Below, piece by piece: positions 37,638 through 49,640 of a stretch of 64,000 bases of DNA (positions are counted from its first letter, which is position 1; the number at the start of each line of letters is the position of its first letter). The stretch comes from Liriodendron chinense (Eukaryota; Streptophyta; Magnoliopsida; Magnoliales; Magnoliaceae). The notes under the pieces are model-generated. The model saw nothing but the letters and a program-made list of their open reading frames with translations, did no database searches and was not told the origin of the DNA. The stretch is from positions 1,364,001-1,428,000 of the forward strand of contig ML058343.1 in assembly GCA_003013855.2 (NCBI GenBank), read 5' to 3'. The translations under genes were made by a program, and so were the position numbers.

Positions 37638-38870
37638 ATCTGACAGAAAACTTTCCCAACTTCTCTAGACTCCACACCAAAGAGTCTTTCATCTTTAGCA
37701 ATAAGCAAACTCCAAGAAGCTTCTCTAAAGCCCTAAAGAATTCCTCCAATTCATCAGAAATATTTCTTGTGCATGCGAGAAACCACACCATGTTCTCTCT
37801 GATAGCAGAAAAGCAGCCGGCCACATAATGACATCCAAAGTTATCCACACCAATCCAAGGAACTCGGCACGAAGAGACCTTTCACCTAGCTAGACATCTT
37901 CCCAAAAGAGGACCCTTTCCACGTTCTTCTATAAGGAAAAGACCACACCATGTTCTCTCAAACAGGAGAAAAGCAACTAGCCACATAAGAGTTGACATCC
38001 AAAGCTATCCATGCCAATCCAGGGAATTCAGCACGAAGAGACCTTTCACCTAGCCAGACGTCTTCCCAAGGAGCACCTTTTCCATGTTTCCTAATGCAAA
38101 GCACATCCCCTTTTTAAAACTCTACCTCACTCCTTCAATGGCCTTCCAAAAGCCGGAGACTCTATATAAAGAGGATCGCCCTTCTCTCCGACCCAAACCT
38201 CTATAACCATTTGTACAAAGAGCCCTATTGAGATCCTCTAATCTCCTAATCCCAGCACCCACATCCCCAATCGACCTACATACCCCATCCCACCTCAACA
38301 AATAAAATTTATGAGATTCAGACAACCCTTGCCATAAGAAGTCGAGCCTTAACATATCCAACTGCTCCACCACCGCCTTCGGGTACTTGAACAAAGACAT
38401 AAAGTAGATCGGCGTATTTGAAATAGCTTCTTTAATTAAGGTAAGCCTATCCCCAGAGAAAAATACATATTCTTCCTCAGAGACAAATTTGGCTTCCACT
38501 TTTTCAATAACCCTATGCTAGAGATACTTTGGTTGCTTACCGATATGCCACAGAAGACCAAGGTTAGTAGGGAAAGAACTGACACCAAACCCAAACACCC
38601 AGCCAACTGACCGAAGAACTCAGAAATTCTAATCCCCAGAATTTCGCTCTTCGAGGCGTTGACACTCAACCCTGGGACTACAAAACATTTGATGATCTTT
38701 CTAATGCTATCCACCATGCCCTCCTTAGCTGCACTGAAAATAATTGTATCATCAGCGAACTGCAAAATGGAAGATCCAAGGCCCTCCCCACCCCACCCCA
38801 CCTCAAAGCCCTTAAAGAGACCAATCACTTGGCCCTTGTCTAGCATCCAAGTCAAGGCTTCGACAACCAC
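37023..38870 (-). mobile_element. 5'-truncated LINE (non-LTR retrotransposon) fragment
   Basis: On the minus strand, 38870-38436 encodes part of a reverse transcriptase with the catalytic motif LQFADDTIIF. 38499-38122 continues with the region after the RT (LTLIKEAISNTPIYFMSLF ... LDFLWQG). 37848-37390 contains zf-RVT remnants (VLTIDNLHRG). The frames are broken by stops, frameshifts and a (TA)n expansion. A T10 run at 37023-37032 is the poly(A) tail on the minus strand. The endonuclease and N-terminal half are missing, as expected for aborted LINE insertion. Confidence 0.85.
37549..37635. repeat. (TA)n microsatellite inside the LINE
   Basis: 87-bp TA run interrupting the zf-RVT remnant. It produces artefactual Ile-Tyr repeats in all frames. 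Confidence 0.95.
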
Positions 38871-39003
38871 ACTACAATGTAGTTTTGATTATTCATACAT
38901 TGAAGATTTTCATTCTTTTGCTCTAGTTGAAAGGACAACCACACTACAATGTAGTTTTGATTATTCATACATTGAAGATTTTCATTCTTTTGCTCTAGTT
39001 GTT
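38863..39003. repeat. tandem duplication, 72-bp unit, two copies
   Basis: 'acaaccacactacaatgtag' through 'cttttgctctagttg' is repeated exactly 72 bp later, at the 5' breakpoint of the LINE. Confidence 0.92.
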
Positions 39004-39049
39004 ATGGCTTTCGACTGACCAAGTTAGTTTGAGCACAGATTCAACTCAC

Positions 39050-39236
39050 CTGTGTGAGAATGTTGTCTCGCAAATTTCAAATATCCCTGCAATGTGTGAG
39101 AACATTGTCTCGAAAATGCAAATATCCGCGCAATGTGTGAGAAGGTTGTCTCACAAATTTCAAATGTCTGCACAATGTGTGAGATTGTCTTGCAAATTTC
39201 AAATATCTGCACAATGTAGCAAACATTTGTCTCAGT
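39050..39236. repeat. short tandem repeat, period about 40-45 bp, four to five copies
   Basis: Units contain 'caatgtgtgaga', 'ttgtctcgcaaatttcaaat' and 'atctgca' with substitutions. A non-coding minisatellite. Confidence 0.8.
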
Positions 39237-40216
39237 GCATAACCTGCCAATGACTAATGTTTGCTGCGGCAGCGATTGAAACATCAACCAGAAATTTACA
39301 TCTACACCTTTCACATTGACAAGGCTCTTCTGGCTACTCTTGCGCTTACCTCATAACATGATAATGCACATACAAACTGGTAATATGAATGGATGCTGAA
39401 GGTCTGAAAGTTTTGTAACTCATAACCAAAAATTAACATTGGTTTTAAGAAGTGCCCAAAAAACCACTCAGCACCGGTGGTGGGCCATCCACTTCAAAAT
39501 ATAGCCTCAGTTTTTTTAACTTTTCATGCAATCATGTCTTACTGCTTAACAGGGTTTACATAGTTTCATCCAGACCATCAGATCATATGGACACATGCAA
39601 TCATCAAATAAGGAATGCATACCCAATCGCATGCATGGGAAGGGTGATTGATCAAAGACACTGTTTTGGTCCATCTCACAATATCCTTGAATCCTCAAAT
39701 CACTCCCATAGACGGGGGCTACTTATGACGAATCATCACGCACATGGGAAGAATTCCACTATTTGTGAGACTCGGGCTAGCATTCCTAATTAATTTCAAC
39801 AACAGAGAACACATAAACATGGAATCAATAACAGCAAGTGCAAACATAATTGATACATATATCAGCAGTGTTGGCTATCATACCAGTCATAACACTCTAC
39901 AGACTACAGTCTAGTGTCACATTGATGCTCACTACAGAGTACAATCTAAAGTCAATTCAATGCGGCAACGCCACATCAAATGCCTACTTGGGTGCTGATG
40001 TCCCATAAATAATTAGAGCAATCAACAACAAGCTTAAAAAACTACAGTCATCGAAGGGAACCCACAAAGACAACAGAGATAACAGAAAGGTAGGGTTATG
40101 CTTGCAGTAGCTAATAACCTGATTGCTTTGCTAATCTCAACAAAGACAACAGAGATAACAGAAAGGTGGGTTATGCTTTCCATGGCTAATAACCCGATTG
40201 CTCTGCTAGTCTCAAC

Positions 40217-40864
40217 TTAGTGGTTGCCATTTTCAATCACTTTGCCCTCGGTTTTCAATCCATCTTCCACCTGCAAAATGGGTTTCTCATCTTCCTCACT
40301 ATGAGCTTCTTTCGCAATTTTTGATCCCACTACAGATGTAGGTGTGTCTCCATTCGGCTCTTCCAACCCTTCCTGTTTTGTGAGATTCTCCTGCAGATTA
40401 ACTTCATTTCCAACTTGGGTTTCTACAGAAGCATCTTCTTTGGCTAATGGGTTACCATCTTCTTGCATTTTAGCTTCATTCTCATCTTGGTAATCTTCAG
40501 CTGCAGCTTCTTCTGGTACTTCCTTCTTGGGTGCATCGTTGTCTTGTGCCTGATCCTCTTTCGTCTCTTGGGTTTCTTGGCCATCTTCAGTTTCTATGCC
40601 ATCCTTCGTGGAACCCGTCGATTTCTTGCTTCGCTTCTTCCTGGGCGGACTTTCTGAAGGTGGGGTTGCTTTTGACTTCTCGCTGATCCTTGCTGATCTC
40701 CTTGGTGTGTCACCAGTACCCCAGTCGAAGTCAGATATTTTGGGGCCGCCAGGGTGGGATTTCAGGTACTGCTCCAATTGCTTTCTGTTGTTGATCTCCT
40801 CCCCAGTGGGTGCGGTGAAAATGATTTCATTCTTCTTCGGTGTGCCTTCTTTATTGGGCAGGAA
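40217..40864 (-). CDS. MBD gene exon 2
   Basis: Acceptor acctctgcag|TTCCTG. It reads FLPNKEGTPKKNEIIFTAPT and continues without interruption to the stop at 40217. It contains most of the MBD and the acidic tail. Confidence 0.92.
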   Translation of the reverse strand, partial: FLPNKEGTPKKNEIIFTAPTGEEINNRKQLEQYLKSHPGGPKISDFDWGTGDTPRRSARISEKSKATPPSESPPRKKRSKKSTGSTKDGIETEDGQETQETKEDQAQDNDAPKKEVPEEAAAEDYQDENEAKMQEDGNPLAKEDASVETQVGNEVNLQENLTKQEGLEEPNGDTPTSVVGSKIAKEAHSEEDEKPILQVEDGLKTEGKVIENGNH

Positions 40865-43800
40865 CTGCAGAGGTTAAATGATGGGTACTGCCAAATCAGG
40901 TGGTTGAAGATACCAGCCAAACAGCACAACATAGAGGAATTCTACATGCAGAAGTGCATCTGCAAGAACCAACCACAATTGCCCTGCCTGCCGATGTGAC
41001 ACATGCAAGATCCGGAACATCCATCAGGCTGGTCCACTCATCAGATGGTACACAAGAAATGTATTGTTAACAAAGGATAACCAACCGTCCACATGAAATG
41101 TTCGTAACAACAGCACATCTGATGATTGGACCATTCTGCCTTTGGGGCTAGGACACATTCACCATGGCCCTGACTGATGAATGGCGCAGATCTCTCACCT
41201 ATGTGACACTTAAGCATGCATGAGGTGTTTGTGATTGGCGTTTGCAGATGTGCCTCTCTACCAGTAGCATTCCTCAACCAAAGGATGCTAGAAATATAAT
41301 ATCTGGACCTACTTCAGAGAATCCTAATCAAATTCAGATATAGCTGCAAATTTTCAGGTAGTCAGATGTCTCTTTGGGTATGTGTCTTTACATGGGAAAG
41401 GTAAGAGCACCATTTGCCGGTTGTATTTTGATACAAATTCATTTTTTCCCCTCTTACAAGCACATAAAATTCATTAATTCAGAAGCAAAGTACAAAGTTG
41501 TTGGTTCAATACACTGAAGGATTGAATCCAAGCAACAGTGGTGAGGTGTCTACAGCCTGATGGGCTACACCTAAGCTAGAAAAATATGATTCTCTCTCAT
41601 CTTAACAAAAGATAAAAGCAAGAGAGTAGCCTCCAAGAAAATCAGTCCCTTGGTTGGCGTGGGCTCTGGCCCATCAAATATCATAGAGGGAGCTCCCCTC
41701 AACCATGGATCTCAAACCTAACAGGTCATAAACCATGAGAATCCCATCAAAACAACAAACCTGAGATGCAGTGGTAGTAGAATCATTAGGAAAACACAAA
41801 TTGCCCCTCGTGTCATAGAACACAGATGCCTAGTATCAGATTACTCCTACTGCTAGCATTGGACTTATGAGCCTATTTGGATTGGTGAAATCGAAAAAGT
41901 AGATTTGGAAATGGAAAACATCACATATGAGGAAAAGCATGGATAAGGAAATATGTGAAAGAATCCTACAAAGGTTGTTTGTTTTAGTTCCCATCATTTC
42001 CATGGAAACGTGGAATGGTCAATTTGTCAAGGAGTGAAATTTGGCCCCCCCGAAAATGCGGAAATGAGGATTATCAAGATATTTAGGGAAAAAGGAAAGT
42101 TCCCTTTTCTAAGGAAAACTGTGGAAAGGAAAACAATTTTCCAGAAGTTACTTCATTGTCACAATAAGCGAACAATATCACATCTATGGAAAATATTTTC
42201 TTTTCCACTATTACTTTCTGCTTTCCACCCATTCAAACAAACCATAAGCTTTTATACTACTTAATAGAGGGATGCCTAGTTAGCAAGGATTGTCCAAAGC
42301 AACTGGAATTGCTTGGGCTATTTGGGTAGGGGCAGGGCAGGAATTTTTGAAATCCACTTATTTCAAATCCCTTATCCCAAATAGGGCCTTAAAGTCAGAT
42401 CCATCCATCGCTTGGTTAAAAGGTGAGGAAGCTTTTGTGTGTGTGGGTTGGGGGGGGTTGAGATAATGGTTGCCAAGGTATTCTCAAACGGTCATATAAC
42501 GACCGTTACATAACAATAACAATGTTAACTGTTACACGTTACAAGATCATAACGGTCGTAACAGCCATTACGGAAAAATAAAGGGACCCATAACGGCCCT
42601 GTTATGGGGCTGAAATAGATTTATTGGAAAAAATAAGAACCATATCGGCCGTTACTGCCCATATCATAATCGTAATGGCAGTGACCATTATGGCTACCGT
42701 TATAGTTATGGAATACCTTGGTGGTTGCCCTATCTCCAACATTCCATTGAACTGGATATCTAGTATTGTAAATTCTGGCAGATGAAAACTACCAATCATT
42801 TTCCACATGGGGAACGACCTCTCCACTAAGCATAGCAACAAAACTATTTTCATTCAGGCACCTATTTAGATTGGTGAAATCCTGTTTTCTACTGTGGAAA
42901 AGAAAATAATTTTCATAGATTACGACATTTTTTGCATATTGCGACAATAAAGTAACATGTGCAAATATTACCTCTGCACAGTTTCCTTAAGAAAGGGTGA
43001 TTTCCCTTTCCTCCAAAAAACTTGAGAATCCTATTTTTCACATTTTTTTTGAGAGACAATGCTCGCATCTTTACCATTGACCTTTCCACTTTTCCATGAA
43101 AATTATGATTGCTAAAACAATCGACCTTTTAAGGATTCTCTTCCACGAATTTCCTTATCCACAATTTTCCTCAAATGTGATGTTTTCCTTTCCAATCTAC
43201 TTTTCGGATTCCACCAATCCAATCAACCCTACTAATCTAGAAAGAGGAAAACCAACTCAGCTAGAAAGATTAACAGAAAGAAGAAAATTGACAAATAAGA
43301 ACAATAGCTCCATGCATTTTCTCTCCCAAGCCACTGTCCTTCAAGAGTACCTTTTACAACACCCAAGAAGAAAACTTTGAGTCTACGAGAGACCCATAAA
43401 AACTAATATCCATCAAAGAAGCAATACAAACCCAAGAATAAAAACAGATATCAAAGAAATTCGTGAAAGATCATCGACCAATTATTTCCCACAAAAAGGC
43501 AGGATACAAAACCCTAGCGGCTGAACTATCAATTTCCAAATCACCCACAAGAGAAGCTCAGAAGACAATGAAAATCATTAAATCCGTAAATTAAAAAAAA
43601 TATATTTCTTTTTTATTACTAACCATCTTTTCCTGCAGAAAGGCTGTATTCATAGATGAAAGCATCACCGCTCAAGAATTTCCACAATAAATGCACTGAA
43701 GATTAATAAAACCAACAAATGCAGAAATATTCACAGAAAAGGATGACGAAAGCCCATTTCTTCTATTGATATTTGTCGTTTTAAGCGGAAAAGGAGGGAT

Positions 43801-44415
43801 TTTTCTGCAGATACCATCTGAAAAGCCATCCTAACTTGGAAATTCTTGCAAAAAGAACACAGAAGCAAGAAAGAAAAAAAAAAAAAAAAAAAAAAGCACT
43901 CATCCATTTCTACTGCTATTTATATAACCAGCAATTTTCTACAGAAAACAGGGATTTTTTTTATGCCCAAAATATCACAATTGGAGCAATGCCCACTAAA
44001 AAAAAAAAAAAACAGCTGAAGAAAGCAAAAACAAACCCAGAAAAAATCACAGAAACAGCGATTTTTGTTAACATTCTTTGGTCTTTTCTCAACAAAATTC
44101 AGTTGCAAAACTATCAGGACTCGAGCAATTCTCAGTTTCTCACATTAAAAAAAATAAAATAAAATAAAATAAAAACCCAAAAAAATCCATCTATTTCTAC
44201 TGTTATTTTGCATCACTATACTTCATTTTCTATAGAAAAGAGGGATTTTTGTGGAAGGCTAAGAACCAAAACCATCATAATTCGAGCAATTTCCACAACA
44301 AAGACACAGAAGAGAGCAAAATAAGAGAACGCCATAAAGATTTACAGAAAATAGAAGACAACCCATTTATTCTTTCAGTAATTCAAGCAAAACAAACAAA
44401 AGAAAAGAAAAGAAA

Positions 44416-44460
<45 letters not shown>

Positions 44461-44524
44461 TTTTCTTCCATCCAGTAGGAGCAGGGAGTTCAACAGAGAG
44501 AACTTCAGGGCCCTCACTTGCCAT
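40217..44524 (-). CDS. methyl-CpG-binding-domain protein, MBD10/MBD11-like; two exons
   Basis: Exons 44524-44459 and 40864-40217 join in phase 0 to 237 aa. The MBD spans about residues 8-75: VELPAPTGWKKK from exon 1, then GTPKKNEIIFTAPTGEEINN and LEQYLKSHPGGPKISDFDW from exon 2. A basic TPRRSARIS segment follows. The rest is a low-complexity acidic Glu/Lys-rich tail ending VIENGNH. This layout matches Arabidopsis MBD10 and MBD11, nuclear chromatin proteins (MBD10 has been linked to rRNA-gene silencing). The tail is shorter than in MBD10. The 3.6-kb intron holds three foldback MITEs. The donor site sits at the start of a CT microsatellite. A broken copy of the 3' end is at 34920-35345. Whether it binds methylated DNA cannot be read from sequence. 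Confidence 0.93.
41869..42250. mobile_element. foldback MITE in MBD intron (copy 1)
   Basis: Begins 'gagcctatttggattgg' and ends 'cccattcaaacaaacc'. Arms are rich in 'ggaaaa' and 'ttttcc'. The same left end recurs at 42857 as a second copy. Confidence 0.6.
42473..42721. mobile_element. foldback MITE with CCAAGGTATTC ends
   Basis: Inverted ends 'ccaaggtattc' and 'gaataccttgg' flank an interior full of 'aacggtc' and 'ggccgttac' motifs. A direct repeat 'tggttgcc' occurs at 42467-42474 and 42722-42729, overlapping the left terminal CC by two bases. Confidence 0.8.
42857..43230. mobile_element. foldback MITE in MBD intron (copy 2)
   Basis: Starts 'cacctatttagattggtg' and ends with the inverse 'ccaccaatccaatcaaccc'. 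Inner arms contain 'ttccttatccacaa' and 'aagtagatt'-type sequence shared with copy 1. Confidence 0.65.
44418..44457. repeat. (GA)20 microsatellite at the MBD intron donor
   Basis: It begins directly at the intron side of the exon 1 splice donor, so on the minus strand the intron starts GTCTCTCTCT. Confidence 0.95.
44459..44524 (-). CDS. MBD gene exon 1
   Basis: ATG at 44524-44522, reading MASEGPEVLSVELPAPTG then WKKK, with donor AAAAAG|GTCTCT. An upstream in-frame Met near 44593 gives a hydrophobic leader foreign to the family, so the ATG at 44524 is preferred. Confidence 0.9.
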
Positions 44525-44689
44525 TTTAAGCCCCGTTCCAAATGAAAGAAGAAGAATAACAAGAACGAAATAGAAAGTAGCAAAGAATAGCAAAGAGGAA
44601 AAAATCTCTCTCTCTCTCTCTTTGAATTTTGAAATGAAAAGAAAAAAGTTTAGTTGTAGCAGATAAGACGGTGACAGTGACTGTATTAA

Positions 44690-45586
44690 GTGGAGGAGCG
44701 GAGCGCGGATTAGGTGAGAAAGGGGTCACCACTTAGTGGGTGAGGTCCTCACCGTGGGACCCACTTCGATGTATTTGTTGTATATCAACGCTGTTCATCC
44801 ATTTTACGAGATGATTTTAGGATAAATTTAAAAATATGAGACAGATCCAAATCTCAGGTGGACCACACCACAGGAAAACAGTGGAGATTTAACGCCCACC
44901 ATTAAAAACTTCCTATGGCCCTTTATTTTCCATCGAACCTGTTGATAAGGTCACTCAGGCGTGGATGAAGTTAAAAAAAAAAAAAAAAAAACCACATAGC
45001 AGCTTGAACCAAAACTTTTATGGGCCCCAAGAATTTTTTAATTGTGGGAATTTACTCCCTAATGTGTGGCCCACCTGATATTTGGATCTACCTCGTTTTT
45101 CGGAACATACACTAAGATTAGATGGAACAACGGATGGACGGAGTGGATGTACAACACGTGAATCTAGATGGCCCCACGGTCCGCGTTTGGACTTTGGAGG
45201 GGACGCGGTTTGGTGTTGACCCTGCCACCACCAACCTCCGTGATGTCAGGACTCTGTGGGTTCCACCTTGATGTACTTGTTTCATCCACACCGTCCTTAC
45301 GCTTTTCCAGATCATTTTAGGCCATAATCCCAAAATTTAAGTATATCCAAAGTTCAAGTGGACCACACCACATGAAACAGTGAGGATAATGACGTTCACT
45401 GTTCAAACCTTTCAGGAGACCACAGTGATGTTTCCATCCAACCTGTTCATAAGGTCACACAGGCCCGGATGAAGGAAAAACACAGATATCAGCTTGATCC
45501 ACCGTGGGCCCCACAGAATCATGCCACCACGGAGTTCGGTGGTGGCGGGATCACCACCCAATCCCCGTTTGGTGTGGACTTTGTGG
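44690..45586. mobile_element. cluster of overlapping foldback-MITE copies
   Basis: The left part starts 'ggagcgcggattaggtgag' and 'cttagtgggtgaggtcctc', with arms 'gtggaccacaccacagg' and 'gtggcccacctgat'. A second inverted pair lies within ('ccctgccaccaccaacctccg' region near 45220 versus 'cggtggtggcggg' near 45540). Exact boundaries and order of insertion are unresolved. Confidence 0.5.
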
Positions 45587-45595
45587 GACAACTGC

Positions 45596-46116
45596 GGGAG
45601 CAGATTAGGTCGTACACAACACGGTGCGTCCCTCACCGTGGGGCCCACTTCGATGTATATTTTGTATATCTACGCTGTCAATCCGTTTTCCAGATCATTT
45701 TAGGATATAAGTCTACAACGAAAGCATAATCAAAACGCACACGGGCCACACCATAGGACACTGTTGATTGAATGTCCACCATTAAAAACATTCTAAGGCC
45801 CACATTCATGTTTATTTACCATCCATTCAAACTTTTATTAGCTCACAAAGACATGGATGAAGGGAATAGGAAAAAAAAAAATCAGCTTGATCCAAAACTT
45901 TTCTGGCCCACAAGAAGCTTTCAATGGTCAAACACCACTTTTTATGTATTGTGACCTATATGAGATTTGGATCTTCTTAATTATTGGCATCTTATCATAA
46001 AAAAATGTGGAAAAACGGATGGACGGAGTGGATATACAATATATACATCAAGGTGGGATCCACGGTCAGGGCCGCACCGTGTTGGGTGAGGCAGGGGCCG
46101 CATCTAATCCGCTCCC
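45596..46116. mobile_element. Mutator-like foldback MITE, 9-bp TSD
   Basis: The ends are 'gggagcagattaggtc' and 'catctaatccgctccc'. Flanks 'gacaactgc' (45587-45595) and 'gacacctgc' (46117-46125) match at 8 of 9. The interior has both standard arms. Confidence 0.82.
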
Positions 46117-46245
46117 GACACCTGCCCCGATACTGGAGCCGTTCGGATCACGCTCCACTGGTCGGTCAGTTCAACCGAATTGGAATTTCAGTTTCATGTC
46201 CGGAACGAAAGTCCTGCCGTCATGTTACATCATCCAACTGCCGGA

Positions 46246-46760
46246 CGGCGATTGTTTGCAACCCCTGCGTAGAACACCCAAGATCTGTGGGGCTCACCAT
46301 TTTTATATGTAAATCCACTCCGTCCATCAGATGTAAATCCTTATTTTAACCATAAATACAAAATATTATCATGAAGAAAATATTATTGTGGTCCAACCTT
46401 ATCAGAACAATGTAAATTTGATACTAAAAGATCTAACCTAGAGCGCTGTGGTCCACATTGATTTTGGATCAGGTTGATTTTTGTATCTACACTTCATGCT
46501 ATCATTTTACACCTGATTTATGGGTTTGATCAAATATACATGCCATGATGAACTCACAAAAACCTATGGTTGGAATCCTATCCTCATTGTAGCCGACCTG
46601 AATAAGGGATTTGGCTGCTTTTCATCAACGGCGTACAGAATTGAGGATAGAAACTTGACGGACGGAGCGGATTTTATATATACAATTGGTGGGCCCCACA
46701 AATATTGGATGTTTTACACGTGGCGTGAGACGCTGTTGCAAGGGATGGTACTGCCCCCGC
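46246..46760. mobile_element. foldback element, approximate bounds
   Basis: 'gatctgtggggctcacca' and 'aaatccactccgtcc' on the left are inverse to 'gacggagcggatttta' and 'tggtgggccccacaaat' on the right. Outer ends ('ttgcaacccctgcg' versus 'cgctgttgcaaggg') pair weakly. Confidence 0.5.
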
Positions 46761-46839
46761 CCGTGGCGACGTGATTTTATTGGCCCGCAGGCGATGGTCC
46801 CGATTGAGCAAGTACTCCGATCCAACACCTTTGGCAGCC

Positions 46840-47134
46840 GAGTTCAGTGGATTCCTGAGTGTGGGGCCACCGTGATGTATGTGCCTTACATCCACGCCGT
46901 CCATCCGTTTTGACAGCTCATTTTAGGGCATTATCCCAAAAATTGAAGTAGATCCAAATATCAGGTGGACCACACCACCGGAATAGAGGTGATTCACCAT
47001 TAAAAACTCGTTGTGGGCCACAAAAGCTTTGGATCAAGATGATAACTGTGTGGTCCCTGCATTGAGTTCTTTGTGGCCTTATCAACAGTTTGGATGCCAA
47101 ATAAACATTATGATGGCCCTCATAAGGTTTTTAA
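46840..47134. mobile_element. left arm of a foldback MITE split by the hAT-like insertion
   Basis: It contains 'gtggggccaccgtgatgtat', 'gtggaccacaccac' and 'accattaaaaactcg'. It breaks at 'ggtttttaa' and resumes at 50619 with 'gtttttaatggtggatattc', continuing the same family sequence to about 50800. Confidence 0.75.
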
Positions 47135-47429
47135 TAGTGTTGTACACGAGTTGAGTCGAATCGAGCATCATCCTGCTCGGTGCTCGATTCGAACCCACCT
47201 ACCCTTGCTTGTTGCTCGACTCTACTCGGCGAAGTTGAGTAAGCCCTTATTCAATCAGCTAATCGAGCGGGTTCAAGTCGATTTCACGTTTTCAAGCCAG
47301 GTCTGAGTTCGAACCATCACATACCCATCCAACAATCCACGATTCCATTCATCAACACATTCATCCGAACCATTTCATCCATCTAACCATTCGTCACCCA
47401 TTCATATATATAATAAATATAATAGTAAA

Positions 47430-47433
<4 letters not shown>

Positions 47434-47504
<71 letters not shown>
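47434..47504. repeat. (TA)n microsatellite
   Basis: 71-bp TA run inside the hAT-like element. Confidence 0.95.
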
Positions 47505-47507
<3 letters not shown>

Positions 47508-47508
<1 letters not shown>

Positions 47509-47606
47509 CTGGCGTCGAGCGGACAGGGTAGGTCAATGAGGTGGCTGGCGAGTTCGAGCGGATAAGGCAAGTAGAGGGGTGGCCGGCATCGAGCAGACAG
47601 AGCAAG
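47508..47606. repeat. GC-rich minisatellite, left part
   Basis: Repeated 'ggctggcgtcgagcgga', 'cagggtaggtcaatgagg' and 'ggtggccggcatcgagcaga'. The array continues at 50236-50490 after the solo LTR. Confidence 0.75.
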
Positions 47607-48848
47607 TGTAATGATCCAAGATTTTGGGAGCGTGTATACACGCATGAGAGTACAAATGACTACATTTGCCTAATACATATGTTTAGATCCATTAATCTTG
47701 CCGTTGCAATTGCCTATTTACACTAAGTGCTTAACTATCGATTATAAACTTATATATTGTAATGAATTGGGTCCTTGGAATAATTTAACTATTTGTTTAA
47801 TAAATTACGTGACATGTAGTATTGATAAATTCATAGTAAATGACCCGTAAATTTATAGCATAAATTAAATAATAATTTAATTGATTATTTAGTGAATTAC
47901 ATAACTTAATATATTAATAAATTAATAATAAATCAACTGTAAGGAATTTATGTAGGATTCCTTTATTAAAGTTGCTCAAAATAAACCCTAGAACAGTGTA
48001 GAAGCGTCAGATTTCACAAAATATGCAAATTTATGATAATTACGAAAATGCCATCAATTAAATTGACAATTTTAAGTATGCCAGTTTTTTACGATCAGTT
48101 TCATGCAAAAAATTCATATATTAGTTTAGGGGCACATTTTAGCCGTACACGTCAAATTCCAACCCTCCAATTATCCTACAAATGCCCTAATTAGAAATCG
48201 GGTCACAAGTGGGCCACCGTAACTCGGATCTACCTAAATTTTCTCATCGATGGTTAATTTTACAGTTGCCTACCTGATGAATGGAGTAGATTTGTCATAT
48301 ACATCACGGTGGGACCCACGTGTACAGGGTACATGGTCCAAGCACAGTTAACCCGTGTTTAACCACGAGTCGGACGGTTTTTCGTCTTCCTCGTTCCGCG
48401 TTGCAACAGCGATGGACACTGTCCGTTCCAGCTATCCACGCCGTCCATCTGTGAGCCCCACATCCGAAATTTAAGCTATTCATTCTCTCCCTCTACCCCA
48501 CGTAAGGAGTCCCCTTGAACCTTCACATTGGTCGTACATCCAATTTTATTCAAATTGCCGTCCGAATCAAAATAGGCCAAGATCCAAACCGTTACTTTGC
48601 ATGGTAGCCTGGGAGATGCTCCGTTAGAGTCGTGTGGACCCCACCTAGGTCTCCAACGTTTCACTTGTGGCTTTGTCTGTAAGAAATGATAACGGAATCA
48701 TTCTCCAACTCAAACTCCACAAACGTCGGTCCGGTTGTCTTGCCGCAAACACCAGCTATCCAAATCCATCTTGGACCATTCAAACTCATCTAGGGTATTG
48801 TATAAAACCCCCCCATAGGTGTCATTTTCCTTGAAGAGAAACTTAGAT

Positions 48849-48850
<2 letters not shown>

Positions 48851-48890
<40 letters not shown>
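48851..48890. repeat. (AG)20 microsatellite inside the solo LTR
   Basis: Uninterrupted run 45 bp after the TATAAAA box, followed by a long A/G-rich tract to about 49000. Confidence 0.95.
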
Positions 48891-48892
<2 letters not shown>

Positions 48893-49214
48893 GGATTTTC
48901 TCTTTAGGGAAAGAGAGAAAAAGAAAAGAAAGAAGAAGAAGTAAAGAAAGAAAAGGAAAAAGAAAGAAATAAAAAGAATAAGAAAAAAAAAGGAAATGAA
49001 CAGTGAGTTGTTTCTAGTATTTTTCCCACTATGTGATTTCAGTTTTCATTACTTATTTGTATTTAATTTCCATCTTATAAGAAGTTTTTATTTATGATTG
49101 AATTTTCTATTTCGTTTACAAGCTATGTTATTAAGATTTTATGTGAGTTTGTTAACCGAGTAGAGTTGTACATATGTGAGATTGTTTTGAGTTTTTGGTA
49201 AAGGTTTAAGGTAT

Positions 49215-49640
49215 TGGTTTGGTTCATGCATAACATAATTTTGGATGAGCACCCTAGTGTGGGCGACAGGTCCTGTGGATTCTTGTGGTTGAACACCCAG
49301 GTGTGCACGATGGATTGTGTTTCCCCATCGATTGTGGCCGATAGGGTGAGTACTCAGGTGTGTGCAAGAGACCGCTATGCAAACCGTTTGGGTGTTCCGT
49401 TGATTTTGCCTAGTTGGGTGAGTATTGTGCAACAGACTGCTATGCAAATTATTGGAATGGTTGTGGCCGGTTAGGTGAGCACATACAAGAGACCACTACA
49501 TAGTTCAATGGAGTTGGTTGTGGCCGGTTGGGTGAGTGCTATGCAAGAGACCGCTATGCAGACCACGGGGTTGGTTGTGCCCGATTGGGTGAGCATGATA
49601 CAAAAGACCGTTATGCAGACCAAAGGATAATGGAGAGATT
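49215..49640. repeat. degenerate tandem repeat in the solo LTR, about 65-75 bp units
   Basis: Units share 'ggttgtggccggttgggtga', 'gtgctatgcaagagaccgct' and 'atgcagacca' with substitutions (five to six copies). Non-coding; likely LTR-internal expansion. Confidence 0.7.

Noticed and set aside
39050..39236. Regularly spaced repeats resembling a CRISPR array
   Set aside because: These are contiguous, imperfect minisatellite units in a plant genome, without unique spacers or cas genes.
47165..47200. tRNA-like 'gattcgaaccc' motif
   Set aside because: There is no cloverleaf and no matching box A at the right distance. It belongs to the GAGTCGAATCG-rich element.
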